The notes: generated by a model not told the origin, from the letters alone. A DNA stretch of 57,753 bases from Pseudanabaena sp. UWO311 (GCF_006937785.1 NZ_SJEE01000034.1:1-57753), one strand, 5' to 3'. Shown: positions 39,886 to 50,585, counted from the first letter of the stretch. A program made the numbers and translations.

Positions 39886-40590
39886 TTATCGTGCTAGAGC
39901 ACTTAGAAACTGTTGCAATCGTCCTAAGAATGACCCTGATTGCTTACCAGTCTTTTGCTTAAATAAACGATCAATGTCTTCACTAGATGGGCGTTGGGCT
40001 ACCTCAGCCATCGACTGCATTCCCTCTTCGGTCTGTTGCCATACTTGCCATGTTTGCGGATAGCAACGCCATAAAGCGCCAAGCTCTAGCGGCTTGATGT
40101 AATAGGCTGTCTCGAAAGTACTTAAAAAGCGATCGCGCATTTGTCTTGCGGCAAGCCCTAAACCCACTTCACTATTCTCAAGGCGAGGATTAAGCATCAC
40201 AAAGGGGCGATCGCCTGCTAGCTGCGCCAACTTTTCTACTAGTTCAACTTCAACTGAAGTTGGCTCAATGACCAGAAATGCTTGATCTTCCTCACGAATA
40301 GCTCTGCGTCCTTCGTTGACTCCGCGCACGGATACATCAAGATCCGCCCATTCGCGCTTAGCAAGAGCCGCAGCCCCTGCATCTGAGAAAATGGCTTGCC
40401 AAGCTTTACCATAGCGTTGATTAAAACTAGCTGCAAACTCATAGGCGATCGGCATCACTTTGAGCTCAGGAAAACGTAGATCGGCAATTACACGATTTGC
40501 GCCATCTGCGATCGCTTGATGTGTAGCTGCGATCGCTTGTTCAGTAGTATCTTCTAAATTATCAGGCAGTAAGATTGGCTCTTGAGTCAT
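39886..40590 (-). CDS. DUF1995 family protein
   Basis: 234 aa. N-terminal 'LPDNLEDTTEQAIAATHQAI' and 'ANRVIADLRFPELKVMPIAY', then 'IFSDAGAAALAKREWADLDV', then 'PFVMLNPRLENSEVGLGLAA', then 'YYIKPLELGALWRCYPQTWQ' are the family pattern, found in cyanobacteria and plastids (in plants fused to adenylate kinase-like regions). Soluble, function unknown. Monocistronic between the kinase and the DUF5615 gene. Confidence 0.82.
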   Translation of the reverse strand: MTQEPILLPDNLEDTTEQAIAATHQAIADGANRVIADLRFPELKVMPIAYEFAASFNQRYGKAWQAIFSDAGAAALAKREWADLDVSVRGVNEGRRAIREEDQAFLVIEPTSVEVELVEKLAQLAGDRPFVMLNPRLENSEVGLGLAARQMRDRFLSTFETAYYIKPLELGALWRCYPQTWQVWQQTEEGMQSMAEVAQRPSSEDIDRLFKQKTGKQSGSFLGRLQQFLSALAR

Positions 40591-40654
40591 AAAAATGGAT
40601 TAATTTTAAAATTATTAGAAAGTTGCGAATTATTTTAGACCGAAATCAGCTTGA

Positions 40655-41020
40655 TTAGGAAATCCAGTTACTCAGAAACTCCACTTGTCCTCGCATTGCT
40701 TCTGTTGATTTGGTATTGATCAACCTCAATACTCCACGCATTAATTGCCCAATTCCATATCGTTGCTGGGGAGCTAAAATAATTCCGCCATGAGATAAGC
40801 CTTGCTCTAGAAGATCACTATGCAATCGATAAAAATCTCTGGTGTTAAAACTGAAGATAACGCGATCATTCTCTTTTGCCCAATCTAGCTGTTCTTGATC
40901 AGATTTGTGGAGCATTCCGACATCAGCAACAGTTAGGACATCGACATTACGCGATCGCAAGGCTTGCACAAAATCTTCATCCATTGAATCTTCGTCAAAG
41001 TAAATTAATATCTTACTCAT
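40655..41020 (-). CDS. DUF5615 PIN-like protein (putative toxin)
   Basis: 121 aa. PIN-like fold: 'ILIYFDEDSMDEDFVQALRS' (acidic D9/D11), then 'DVLTVADVGMLHKSDQEQLD' and 'RVIFSFNTRDFYRLH'. Proteins of this family, paired with DUF433 proteins, are considered toxin-antitoxin modules; RNase activity is predicted, not proven. Its ATG overlaps the DUF433 stop by 4 bp, and it is translated after the presumed antitoxin. Confidence 0.85.
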   Translation of the reverse strand: MSKILIYFDEDSMDEDFVQALRSRNVDVLTVADVGMLHKSDQEQLDWAKENDRVIFSFNTRDFYRLHSDLLEQGLSHGGIILAPQQRYGIGQLMRGVLRLINTKSTEAMRGQVEFLSNWIS

Positions 41021-41319
41021 CTGCTGCTCAGTTCAGTCTTTGAACTATGCAAGTCTGCCAATCGCCAATATTCAGCATCTGCTTCGGCAAGTTCTGCCTC
41101 GATCTCAGCGCGGTTGACATGGTAATAGGTCAGAGCAGCATAAACTTGAGCAAGGTTTAGATGGCTAATTCGGCGGACAATTTCTACTGCATCTGCGCCC
41201 TGTTTGTAGAGAACTACAACTCTAGAAACAGAAGTTCTAGTTCCTGTAATTATGGGACGGCGATCGTCTTTGTCAGTGGAACGAGTTACTAATGTGCCGA
41301 TGTCAGTAGTAGCGAGCAT
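41017..41319 (-). CDS. DUF433 family protein (putative antitoxin)
   Basis: 100 aa. The N-terminal part 'ITGTRTSVSRVVVLYKQGAD' followed by 'AVEIVRRISHLNLAQVYAAL' is the DUF433 winged-HTH-like domain. The acidic C-terminal tail could wrap the partner. It precedes and overlaps the DUF5615 gene, the usual antitoxin-first order. It may also bind its own promoter. Confidence 0.85.
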   Translation of the reverse strand: MLATTDIGTLVTRSTDKDDRRPIITGTRTSVSRVVVLYKQGADAVEIVRRISHLNLAQVYAALTYYHVNRAEIEAELAEADAEYWRLADLHSSKTELSSR

Positions 41320-41403
41320 ATTTTTTTAAATCCTACGCTAAAGTTGTTCATAACTTTAAGCTTATCATTTTTGCTAGCAACCAGAATTGGGGCTTGCCGT
41401 AAA

Positions 41404-41994
41404 TTATTTTAGCAGGTTGCCAAAAACTTGATTGACAGTCAATTTCAAATTTGGGAAAGTTCGCGATCGTAGAATCTCATTATCCGTAAACTCACAAGAC
41501 TCATACCATCCGTCTTCAAGATTAAAAACAGTAATTTTGTTCACTAATGGATCGACAACCCAATATTCTAAAATCCCTAATACGCTATACTCGGCACGCT
41601 TAGCGCGATAGTCAGTACTTTTAGTTGATTCACTTACGACTTCTATAACTAAGATTGGTGCTGGTTGATTGATTTCGATAATTGCTTCGCAAGTTTGCAG
41701 CGATCGCCATTGCTCTCTTGGCATAACTACCAAATCGGGAATCCGACAAGTATCCCATCGACCACCCTTGGGACTACGCACACCAACTAATGCAGGTAAA
41801 ACTACCCAATCTTGATTTTGTTCAGCAATATCGACTTCGAGATTTCTTTCCAAAAACTTGATCACCGCACCATGCTGACCAGTTCCCAAACACATCGGAA
41901 TTAATTCTCCATTTACCAACTCATAGCGCTGCTCAGTACCATCGATATATTTGAGGTACTCCGCAAAATTTAGGCGATCGCTTGCAATAGTCAT
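41404..41994 (-). CDS. Uma2 family (DUF820) putative endonuclease
   Basis: 196 aa. Family motifs in order: 'FAEYLKYIDGTEQRYELVNG', 'MCLGTGQHGAVIKFLER', 'GRWDTCRIPDLVVM', 'APILVIEVVSESTKSTDYRA', 'LGILEYWVVDPLVNKITVF'. The D-x(n)-E-V pattern supplies the expected acids. The third Uma2 gene in the window, and the one with the most canonical sequence. Followed leftward by the DUF433/DUF5615 pair after an 84-bp gap; upstream is a hairpin shared with the groEL end. Confidence 0.9.
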   Translation of the reverse strand: MTIASDRLNFAEYLKYIDGTEQRYELVNGELIPMCLGTGQHGAVIKFLERNLEVDIAEQNQDWVVLPALVGVRSPKGGRWDTCRIPDLVVMPREQWRSLQTCEAIIEINQPAPILVIEVVSESTKSTDYRAKRAEYSVLGILEYWVVDPLVNKITVFNLEDGWYESCEFTDNEILRSRTFPNLKLTVNQVFGNLLK

Positions 41995-42030
41995 AGCAAA
42001 TTTTCAGCAATAACTTCACTTGATTTTAAC

Positions 42031-42073
42031 TTAAAAAGGCAGGGCTACGCTTCGCGTAGCCCTGCCTTTTTAA
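42031..42073. terminator. Perfect 20-bp hairpin after groEL
   Basis: Arms 42031-42050 and 42054-42073 are exact reverse complements with tip TACGC-TTC-GCGTA; AAAAA and TTTTT flank the core on both strands. It ends the leftward groESL transcript 22 bp after the groEL stop. Confidence 0.88.
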
Positions 42074-42094
42074 ATGAGTAAATTTGGACGATGA

Positions 42095-43801
<1,707 letters not shown>

Positions 43802-43873
43802 TTAGTCTAGAACCTGTTATTCATTTATCAATTTGGTGAAATAACAGTTTAAAAAAGCTAATTGTTAATTGCT

Positions 43874-44185
43874 CTATTCAACGATCGCGAGAATATCTCT
43901 TTCAGCAAGTAGTAAATAATCTACGTTTTCGATTTTGACTTCAGTACCTGCATACTTAGAGTACAAAACTTTATCGCCAGCTTTGACTTCTAGTGCAACA
44001 CGAGTACCTTTGTCATTACGAGAGCCAGGTCCTACGGCAGTTACTTCACCTACTTGAGGTTTTTCTTGTGCTGTATCTGGCAAGAAAATACCGCCTACGG
44101 TCTTTTCTTCTTTAGTTGCTACTTTGACCAATAGGCGATCGCCTAGGGGTTGCAATGTACCAGTATTTAGGGTTAACGATGCCAC
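43874..44185 (-). CDS. groS: Co-chaperonin GroES
   Basis: 103 aa starting at GTG 44183-44185, preceded by a strong AAGGAGGT eight bases upstream; the ATG inside that stretch opens a two-codon frame, so GTG is right. Mobile-loop region '[19 protein letters not shown]' and '[20 protein letters not shown]' are standard. It caps GroEL. First gene of the heat-shock operon controlled by CIRCE. Confidence 0.96.
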   Translation of the reverse strand: MASLTLNTGTLQPLGDRLLVKVATKEEKTVGGIFLPDTAQEKPQVGEVTAVGPGSRNDKGTRVALEVKAGDKVLYSKYAGTEVKIENVDYLLLAERDILAIVE

Positions 44186-44202
44186 TATGCCATACCTCCT
44201 TA
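44178..44202 (-). promoter_or_regulatory. Strong Shine-Dalgarno deciding the groES GTG start
   Basis: On the minus strand AAGGAGGT is followed by ATGGCATA and then GTG. The nearer ATG is out of use because ATG-GCA-TAG stops at once. This is the best SD-like site seen in the window. Confidence 0.8.
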
Positions 44203-44279
44203 AAATCTAATCAGAGTGGACTTTGCAAGTGATGACTCAAGGTGGATTTTGATCTCACTTCGATCACACATTACGTGCT

Positions 44280-44306
44280 TTAGCACTCTGTCTCACTGAG
44301 TGCTAA
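44280..44306 (-). promoter_or_regulatory. CIRCE element (HrcA operator)
   Basis: TTAGCACTC (44280-44288), a 9-base spacer, GAGTGCTAA (44298-44306): an exact match to the CIRCE consensus, about 95 bp upstream of groES. It predicts repression by HrcA and induction by heat. Confidence 0.97.
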
Positions 44307-44378
44307 TATACTGCGAAATGAGTATGGGACTAGATCGGCTTACCGTACATTGCTGGCTGTGCGAAGCGCTACGGGGCT

Positions 44379-44415
44379 AAAAACAAGGGTGGCGCTTTGC
44401 GTCACCCTTGTTTTT
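44379..44415. terminator. Hairpin at the cyclo-ligase end
   Basis: AAAAACAAGGGTGGCGC (44379-44395) pairs with 44399-44415 around TTT, with one G-T position. It overlaps the stop codon of the cyclo-ligase gene. A/T-rich flanks allow use in both directions. Confidence 0.75.
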
Positions 44416-44962
44416 CAGTAATAACCGCATCTAATGGCACGTCCCAAATATCACTAGGAATCGCATCTATATAAAAGTCATCAAAAATTATTCCTGCTTT
44501 AAATCCTGTTGAGTTCGGCAACCAGCGATCGTAAAAGCCCCCACCATAGCCCAGTCGATAACTTCGGCGATCGCAAGCTACCGCAGGTATCAAAATTAGA
44601 TCGATATTATCTAAATCCATAAGTGGCAAGTCATGGCGCGGCTCAAGGATGCCAAAGGCTCCCGATCGCATATTGCTCTCAAAATCGGCGATCGTGACTT
44701 GATGCCAAATCAGATCTTTTTCTACACAGCGCGAAAATCCCCAAGTTTTGTCAGGAAATCTTTGCCAAAGCTGACTTAAATCTGGCTCTTGGCGAAAACT
44801 AGTGAAAGCCAGAATATTTTGGGCTTGTTGGAAAATCTGCCAATTGGTGATGCGATCGCAGAGCATTTGACTTTTGTGTTGCCAAATTTGCTCAGGGATT
44901 TGGCGGCGATGGTTGAGCAATGCGCGTCTAAGTTGTTTTTTGGTTTGCGGAAATTCTGGCAT
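44402..44962 (-). CDS. 5-formyltetrahydrofolate cyclo-ligase
   Basis: 186 aa. Converts 5-formyl-THF to 5,10-methenyl-THF using ATP. N-terminal 'KKQLRRALLNHRRQIPEQIW' (phosphate-binding Lys/Arg) and the C-terminal hallmark 'YRLGYGGGFYDRWLPNS' are clear. Length is normal. Single gene, transcribed leftward towards the groESL promoter region, with the structured repeat element at 45008-45120 near its start. Confidence 0.92.
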   Translation of the reverse strand: MPEFPQTKKQLRRALLNHRRQIPEQIWQHKSQMLCDRITNWQIFQQAQNILAFTSFRQEPDLSQLWQRFPDKTWGFSRCVEKDLIWHQVTIADFESNMRSGAFGILEPRHDLPLMDLDNIDLILIPAVACDRRSYRLGYGGGFYDRWLPNSTGFKAGIIFDDFYIDAIPSDIWDVPLDAVITEKQG

Positions 44963-45007
44963 AGGGAAAATGGCGATCGATCTTACCTGTGATCATACTG
45001 AGTCGCC

Positions 45008-45120
45008 CTGCACTCAAGTGCGGGCTAAAAGCTCAAACCCGTTGAAACGGGTTACGGAAAGTTATTCTTTAGTCCACTTCAGTGGACTTGAGCTTTTAGC
45101 CAAGAACTTGAGTTCTTGGT
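45008..45120. repeat. Multi-arm structured repeat element
   Basis: An outer 13-bp perfect stem (GGCTAAAAGCTCA 45023-45035 with TGAGCTTTTAGCC 45089-45101) encloses two hairpins, ACCCGTTGAAACGGGT (45037-45052) and AGTCCACTTCAGTGGACT (45071-45088). It is flanked by CACTCAAGTG (45011-45020) and AAGAACTTGAGTTCTT (45102-45117). No coding capacity. It looks like a dispersed, non-autonomous element or structured RNA. Confidence 0.8.
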
Positions 45121-45185
45121 TTATTTTCATGAGCCCTAATAATGTTTAAAATCTATAAGTATTGTTGTATTGCATAGGGGCAATT

Positions 45186-46370
45186 ATGAGTGGTTTTACG
45201 GAAGACGATCGCGAATATATCGCTCTGATACGTCAATTGCCACGCCCTACCATGGAGCAAACAGCATTATTTGCAAGTTATATTACTGAATCTCATAGTT
45301 GGTACAAGCACCTGCCTTTATTGCCCAGAGTCCCCTTCTATCTATATTTAGACCCTAACGCAGGTAAAAATATTATTCAGACTCACACTGGTGAAATAGC
45401 GGTTTTAGAAATTACCGACGAGAGCAGTAAATTTCATTACACTTGGCAAACAACTAAAGAATATCGCGAGAGATTTGGACTGTGGAACTATCATTCTGAG
45501 TATGGTAGTCGCTTTCTTATAGATAGTGATGGAGGCGTAGTTTCAGATCCTAGAGATAAAGGACTTCAGATCTTTGCCCCATTTTCTAATCAAGGTGCGT
45601 GGATACAAGTTCCTTTGGTATTACAAGAATTGGCTCAAGTTAATCTGTCATCAATTATTCATCCCTCAATGCAAGCAAGATTCTGGCAAATTTCAGAAAG
45701 TGAAAGAAATTCTTTTGATCGCGACTATCCCATTATTCCTCAGACTATAGCTGAACAAATATCCAATAATATGTGGCAGAATCTCTGGTGGATTTTTAGC
45801 CAACAGTCTGTTATTCAACTCACCCCTAAACTTTCTTTTGACTTACTTGTAGAGATTCTGCTGACTGAAGGAGATATATTAGGTAACGTAGGTAGTGATT
45901 ATCGATATATCTGGAACGAAGAGAACCGCATTTTAGCTCTGATGCGAACCAAAGCATTTGAGGGTTTTTCTTTTAAAAATACTCTGCTAATTCTTGAACG
46001 AGCTAGATCTCTGATCAGTTTAGATGACAAATATCTAGGCTGTAGCCAAAGCTTTAGAAGCATGTATAGTCGTTTTGTGAAGAATAGTCACGATCGAGTA
46101 ACCTCTCTTACAAAGTTAGAAATTGAAGCCTTAGAAATCGAATTTACAGATTCTCCCAACTCTTTTGTAAGACAATTTTTTGAGAAGCCAGAGGAAGCCT
46201 TAGAAATCAAGCAGAGATTAAGAGTTCTTTTGGGCGAAGAGGAGTCAAAGACTATACCTTTTGAAGTTGTCAAATTACTAAACTGGATTGTGGAATCGAG
46301 GATGCAGCAATTAGAAGAGATGATTACTGCGATGAATCACATTGTTGAATCAATTTATGGGCTTGAGTAA
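45186..46370 (+). CDS. Hypothetical protein, unknown family
   Basis: 394 aa from ATG 45186 (MSGFTEDDREYI), preceded by TAGGGG at good spacing; the open frame could start at a 45162 codon (402 aa). Middle N-terminal part 'HSWYKHLPLLPRVPFYLYLD' looks conserved from what I recall of uncharacterised cyanobacterial proteins. The C-terminal third is helical and Glu-rich ('ESRMQQLEEMITAMNHIVES'). No signal peptide, membrane segment or enzyme motif is recognised. It lies between the structured repeat and crtQ, 73 bp before the latter, but a joint role with crtQ is not implied. Confidence 0.6.
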   Translation: MSGFTEDDREYIALIRQLPRPTMEQTALFASYITESHSWYKHLPLLPRVPFYLYLDPNAGKNIIQTHTGEIAVLEITDESSKFHYTWQTTKEYRERFGLWNYHSEYGSRFLIDSDGGVVSDPRDKGLQIFAPFSNQGAWIQVPLVLQELAQVNLSSIIHPSMQARFWQISESERNSFDRDYPIIPQTIAEQISNNMWQNLWWIFSQQSVIQLTPKLSFDLLVEILLTEGDILGNVGSDYRYIWNEENRILALMRTKAFEGFSFKNTLLILERARSLISLDDKYLGCSQSFRSMYSRFVKNSHDRVTSLTKLEIEALEIEFTDSPNSFVRQFFEKPEEALEIKQRLRVLLGEEESKTIPFEVVKLLNWIVESRMQQLEEMITAMNHIVESIYGLE

Positions 46371-46443
46371 GGCGATCTCGATCCAAACAAGATTACAATA
46401 TGTTAAGCAAACATAATGACAGTAAAGATCCAGCAGACAAGAC

Positions 46444-47847
46444 ATGAAAGCAGCGATTATTGGTGCAGGCTTGGCGGGTATGAGTGCGGCAGTCGAACTC
46501 AGCGAGCAAGGCTATGAAGTAGAACTTTTTGAATCCCGCCCCTTTGTGGGCGGCAAAGTCAGCAGTTGGCTGGACAAAGATGGCAACCATATCGAGATGG
46601 GCTTGCATGTGTTTTTTGGCTGCTATTACAACCTGTTTGCCCTGATGAAAAAAACAGGCGCATTCGAGCATCTCCGACTCAAGGAACATACCCATATTTT
46701 CGTTAATCCAGGTGGCAAACAAGCAGCCCTTGATTTTCGTAACTTTGGTGGTGCACCCTTTCATGGACTGAAAGCCTTTGTAACCACAGGACAATTACCA
46801 CTGAAGGACAAAATCCAAAATGCAATCGCGATCGGGCGGAGTCCATTAATTCGCGGCTTAGTCGATCATGTTGGCGCAATGAAAGAAATCCGCGCCCTCG
46901 ACAACATCAGCTTTAAAGATTGGTTTTTGGGTATGGGCGGATCTCAAGCCAGTCTCGACCTGATGTGGGATGCGATCGCTTACGGTTTAGGCTTCATCGA
47001 CTGCGAAAATATTTCTGCTAGATGTATGCTCACGATCTTCCAATTTTTCGCATCGAGAACCGAAGCTTCGATTTTGAGAATGCTTGAAGGCTCGCCCAAT
47101 GACTTCTTGCATAAGCCTATCGTCAAACATATTGAATCCAAAGGTGGCAAAATCCATTTACGTCGTGGTGTGCGCGAAGTTCTCTTTGAAGGCGAAGGCG
47201 ATGATACTCGCGTTACAGGTTTAATCATCGGCAAGGAAGACGGCGAAGAAATTGTGACAGCGGATGTGTATATCTGCGCCACTGATGTACCTGGAGTAAA
47301 GAGAATCATCCCTGAGAAATGGCGAATTTGGTCGCAGTTTGACAATATCTATAAGCTGGATGCTGTGCCAGTAATTACCGTACAACTTCGCTTTGATGGT
47401 TGGGTTACTGATATTGATAACTTGCTTTATGCCATTAAAGTAGACTTCTCTACCTTTGCTGATCTGGCGATTACTAGTCCCACTGACTATTACAAAGAAG
47501 GAGAAGGTTCTTTATTGCAAGTCGTGATCACGCCTGCGGATGATTACATTAAGCTCAGCAATGAAGCGATCGTCGAGAAGATGATTGCTCAAGTCCATGA
47601 GATTTTCCCTTCTTCCAATAAGTTGAACGTCACTTGGTCAAGTGTTGTCAAACTCGCCCAGTCTCTATATCGTGAGGCTCCAGGTCAAGATCCATTCCGT
47701 CCCGATCAGGCTACACCTGTAAAGAATTTCTTCCTTGCAGGCAGCTACACGATGCAAGACTACATCGACAGTATGGAAGGCGCAACGCTTTCAGGCAAGA
47801 TGTGTGCTGCGGAAGTGATTAAGAGTAGGCAGTTAGCGAAAGTATAG
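46444..47847 (+). CDS. crtQ: 9,9'-di-cis-zeta-carotene desaturase (CrtQ)
   Basis: 467 aa, plant/cyanobacterial-type zeta-carotene desaturase. FAD-binding motif '[20 protein letters not shown]' at the N-terminus; '[20 protein letters not shown]' and '[13 protein letters not shown]' are ZDS-specific, distinguishing it from phytoene desaturase. C-terminal '[20 protein letters not shown]' is the second FAD motif. It oxidises zeta-carotene to lycopene in the thylakoid membrane with plastoquinone as acceptor. Monocistronic, with a hairpin terminator at once after the stop. Confidence 0.93.
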   Translation: MKAAIIGAGLAGMSAAVELSEQGYEVELFESRPFVGGKVSSWLDKDGNHIEMGLHVFFGCYYNLFALMKKTGAFEHLRLKEHTHIFVNPGGKQAALDFRNFGGAPFHGLKAFVTTGQLPLKDKIQNAIAIGRSPLIRGLVDHVGAMKEIRALDNISFKDWFLGMGGSQASLDLMWDAIAYGLGFIDCENISARCMLTIFQFFASRTEASILRMLEGSPNDFLHKPIVKHIESKGGKIHLRRGVREVLFEGEGDDTRVTGLIIGKEDGEEIVTADVYICATDVPGVKRIIPEKWRIWSQFDNIYKLDAVPVITVQLRFDGWVTDIDNLLYAIKVDFSTFADLAITSPTDYYKEGEGSLLQVVITPADDYIKLSNEAIVEKMIAQVHEIFPSSNKLNVTWSSVVKLAQSLYREAPGQDPFRPDQATPVKNFFLAGSYTMQDYIDSMEGATLSGKMCAAEVIKSRQLAKV

Positions 47848-47880
47848 AAAAAAGAACCGTGCATTGCACGGTTCTTTTTT
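47848..47880 (+). terminator. Hairpin terminator after crtQ
   Basis: AAAAAAGAACCGTGCA (47848-47863) pairs exactly with 47865-47880, ending in TTTTTT. Typical intrinsic terminator; it lies only 10 bases before the ATG of the next gene, so that gene's leader would be very short unless readthrough occurs. Confidence 0.88.
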
Positions 47881-47890
47881 GGTAAGAACT

Positions 47891-48808
47891 ATGGATTTAC
47901 CACTGATCTATCATCCCAATTACGTCGCACCGATCGCTAATACCAATCGGTTCCCGATGGAAAAATTTCGCTTGCTTTATGAGATGTTGATAGTCGATGG
48001 GGTAGCGCGACCAGAACAGTTTTTTGTGCCAGAGCTACCAGATTTAGATGCGATCGCCTTGGTACACGATCGCGAATACGTGGATGCATATTGGACAGGA
48101 AATCTCGATCCTAAAGCTCAGCGACGTATCGGATTGCCTTGGAGTCCAGAGCTTGCCTATCGCACCAGAATCGCAGTGGGGGGCACATTATTGACTGCGC
48201 GACTAGCCTTAGCTCATGGTTTAGCTTGCAATACAGCGGGAGGTACTCATCACGCTTTTCCTAGCTATGGCTCAGGATTTTGTATTTTTAATGATCTTGC
48301 GATCGCCTCGCGAGTATTGCTAAAAGAAGGGTTGGTCAAAAAAATCCTGATTGTTGATTTGGATGTGCATCAAGGCGATGGCACGGCTCTAATTTTTCAG
48401 AACGAGCCAAATGTGTTTACTTTCTCAATGCATTGCCAGATTAATTTCCCATCGATCAAACAAATTAGCGATCGCGATGTACCTCTACGCGAAGGCATGG
48501 AAGATGATGAATATTTACGCACTCTTGCCAATTATTTGCCAGATTTATTAACTGAATTTCAGCCCGACTTAGTACTTTACGATGCAGGAGTAGATCCACA
48601 TATAGGCGATCGCCTTGGTAAACTTGCACTCACTGATGCAGGTATATTTCGCCGCGATATGCAGGTTTTGAGTACTTGTGTTTCCCAAGGTTTCCCCGTT
48701 GCCTGCGTGATCGGTGGTGGTTATTGCGAAGATATGCGATCGCTAGTTTATCGACATTCAATCTTGCATCGGGCTGCTAGTGAGATATATCGGCAATATC
48801 GTCTATAG
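47891..48808 (+). CDS. Histone deacetylase family protein
   Basis: 305 aa from ATG 47891 (MDLPLIYHPNYV). The longer frame from 47864 would start inside the crtQ terminator and is rejected. Zn-dependent deacetylase fold: 'GGTHHAFPSYGSGFCIFNDL' (His pair), 'ILIVDLDVHQGDGTALIF' (D-x-H ligands), 'LVLYDAGVDPHIGDRLG' and 'CVIGGGYCEDMRSLV'. Bacterial members act on acetylated polyamines, small amides or lysine; the substrate is unknown. Convergent with the ABC ATPase, with a strong hairpin between. Confidence 0.88.
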   Translation: MDLPLIYHPNYVAPIANTNRFPMEKFRLLYEMLIVDGVARPEQFFVPELPDLDAIALVHDREYVDAYWTGNLDPKAQRRIGLPWSPELAYRTRIAVGGTLLTARLALAHGLACNTAGGTHHAFPSYGSGFCIFNDLAIASRVLLKEGLVKKILIVDLDVHQGDGTALIFQNEPNVFTFSMHCQINFPSIKQISDRDVPLREGMEDDEYLRTLANYLPDLLTEFQPDLVLYDAGVDPHIGDRLGKLALTDAGIFRRDMQVLSTCVSQGFPVACVIGGGYCEDMRSLVYRHSILHRAASEIYRQYRL

Positions 48809-48842
48809 TGCTTGCCGAAATGCTTTGAGTGCAGATTTTTGT

Positions 48843-48897
48843 AAAACCCAAAAAATGAGTGGCGGCGCGAAGTGCCGCCACTCATTTTTTGGGTTTT
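48843..48897. terminator. Hairpin between the deacetylase and ABC genes
   Basis: Arms 48843-48868 and 48872-48897 pair over 26 bp with one G-T position; tip GGCGC-GAA-GTGCC. A-rich and T-rich bases suit both strands. Its outer part equals that of the 30762 hairpin for ten bases. Confidence 0.85.
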
Positions 48898-48904
48898 GCA
48901 ACAT

Positions 48905-49672
48905 TTAGTTGGAAACTTCTTTCCCATGTTGGCGCAATAATTCCATCAGTTCGTCACGATAATCATGAAATATCTTGTGTCTTTTAACGGAAGCACTGCG
49001 ATCGGGAAGATTGATGGTGATTTCCTTTCTGACTGTGCCAGGTCTCGAACCGAGAGCGTAGATACGGTTCGCTAAAAACACTGACTCCTCTACATCGTGT
49101 GTAATCATAAAAATAGTGATATTGGTACGCTGCCAAAGATCAATCATAAATTCATGCATGGTTTCTTTGGTGTGAACGTCCAACGCTGAGAAAGGTTCAT
49201 CCATAAGTAGAACTTTTGGCTCAGAGGCTAGTGCGCGAGCGATCGCAACCCGTTGTTTCATCCCCCCCGATAATTGCTTGGGTAAAGCTTTACCAAACTG
49301 GGTCAAACCCACAACATCTAGATAGTAACTAGCGCGTTCTTTACGGAGCTTTTTCGGGACACCCAACAACTTAAGCCCAAATTCAGCATTTTCTAAAACG
49401 CTCATCCAAGGATAAAGGGTGTAGTTTTGAAAGATCATGCCGCGATCGTGTCCTGGAGCGTTAATTAATTGACCATCAACAATTACCTCGCCAGAGGTAG
49501 GGCGATCGAGCCCAGCTATTTGCCTTAATAACGTAGATTTGCCAGATCCTGAAGCTCCAACAGCGCAAATATACTCACCTTGAGCAATATTGATATTAAT
49601 ATCCTTTAAGACAACAAGCTGTCCATTTTTGGTAGGAAAGCTCTTATGGAGATTCTTGATTTGTATGTACAT
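48905..49672 (-). CDS. ABC transporter ATP-binding protein (guanidine-linked, NitT/TauT type)
   Basis: 255 aa. Walker A GASGSGKST (residues 39-47), Q-loop 'MIFQNYTLYPWMSVLENAEF', signature 'LSGGMKQRVAIARALA', Walker B 'VLLMDEPFSALDVHT', and H-loop 'ITHDVEESVFLANRIYALG'. It matches the nitrate/sulfonate/taurine (TauB/SsuB) type. It is the last gene of a leftward importer operon whose leader carries a guanidine-I riboswitch. Substrate therefore is probably guanidine or a related compound, not nitrate; this rests on context. Confidence 0.9.
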   Translation of the reverse strand: MYIQIKNLHKSFPTKNGQLVVLKDININIAQGEYICAVGASGSGKSTLLRQIAGLDRPTSGEVIVDGQLINAPGHDRGMIFQNYTLYPWMSVLENAEFGLKLLGVPKKLRKERASYYLDVVGLTQFGKALPKQLSGGMKQRVAIARALASEPKVLLMDEPFSALDVHTKETMHEFMIDLWQRTNITIFMITHDVEESVFLANRIYALGSRPGTVRKEITINLPDRSASVKRHKIFHDYRDELMELLRQHGKEVSN

Positions 49673-49697
49673 AATTTGCTCCTAATAAAAAAATTTA

Positions 49698-49738
49698 GTA
49701 ATTGTGTTGCGGGCGCTCCGCGTCCGCAACACAATTAC
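49698..49738. terminator. Hairpin between the ABC permease and ATPase genes
   Basis: GTAATTGTGTTGCGGGCGC (49698-49716) pairs with 49720-49738 with one G-T position. It covers the permease stop codon and lacks a strong T-run, so it may tune the permease/ATPase ratio or protect the mRNA 3' end rather than stop all transcription. Confidence 0.65.
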
Positions 49739-50580
49739 ATTTTTTGACTTGCCCACTTACAAGAAACCCGAATCATTGCTTGAAAAAAAAGATCGAAGGA
49801 TAGACCAATCACACCAATTACGATCAATCCCACAAAAATCTCGTCAGTTTTTAGAAATCTACCCGCAACACTGATGCGTCTGCCTAAACCTTCCGTAGCA
49901 GCAATTAACTCTGAGACTATGACTAATTGCCAAGCAGCCGCTAAGTTAATGCGGCAAGCATCGAGGATTCCAGGCAGTACGTGGGGAAATATGACCTGAA
50001 GTAATGCGGATCTACGTGTACCGCCCAGAATATAGGTGGATTCAATTAACTCCTTAGGGACAAACTTGACAGTATCCATCACCATTAAGGAATTGAAAAA
50101 AAATACCCCGATAAAAATCAAAGTGATTTTTGGCTCTTCTCCAATGCCTAAATAAAGAATTAATAAAGGAATAAAAGCTGGTGCAGGCATATAGCGAACT
50201 AATCCAAACAGAGGCTCTAATAAGGCGCGAATGCTAGCAAAACTTCCCATTAAGACTCCAATAGGAATTGAAAACAAACCTACCAGTAAAGCCCCTACAC
50301 CTACACGCCATAGACTGGCGAGTGTATCTTTTTGGATTTCGCCAGTACTCCACAATCTTGTAAATGCAGTAGCTACTTGTGCTGGTGATGGCAAAAACTT
50401 CGTATCAATATGTCCAAATGTTGTGATAGCCCACCATAGTGAGAATGGTAGAGCTATCGAAGTGACCATCAGGGCTGTGTTTAGTCTAGGGGGTAATTCT
50501 TCCGCGATTTGCCAAAACACACTGGAGTTAACCTTTCTCGGCCTGATAAATTCACGAATTGATTTGGGTGGTTCATTCAT
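49735..50580 (-). CDS. ABC transporter permease (guanidine-linked, NitT/TauT type)
   Basis: 281 aa, about six membrane segments (for example about residues 35-52, 96-116, 153-171, 243-263). The cytoplasmic EAA loop 'GGTRRSALLQVIFPHVLPGI' is plain. It belongs to the TauC/SsuC type of permeases. The start is 5 bp after the binding-protein gene's stop, and a hairpin of one G-T mismatch separates it from the ATPase gene. It carries the importer's substrate through the inner membrane. Confidence 0.9.
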   Translation of the reverse strand: MNEPPKSIREFIRPRKVNSSVFWQIAEELPPRLNTALMVTSIALPFSLWWAITTFGHIDTKFLPSPAQVATAFTRLWSTGEIQKDTLASLWRVGVGALLVGLFSIPIGVLMGSFASIRALLEPLFGLVRYMPAPAFIPLLILYLGIGEEPKITLIFIGVFFFNSLMVMDTVKFVPKELIESTYILGGTRRSALLQVIFPHVLPGILDACRINLAAAWQLVIVSELIAATEGLGRRISVAGRFLKTDEIFVGLIVIGVIGLSFDLFFQAMIRVSCKWASQKM

Positions 50581-50585
50581 CGTGT

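Noticed and set aside
47864-47890. Upstream extension of the histone-deacetylase-family gene
   Set aside because: It would begin inside the crtQ terminator hairpin and add residues not expected in the family.
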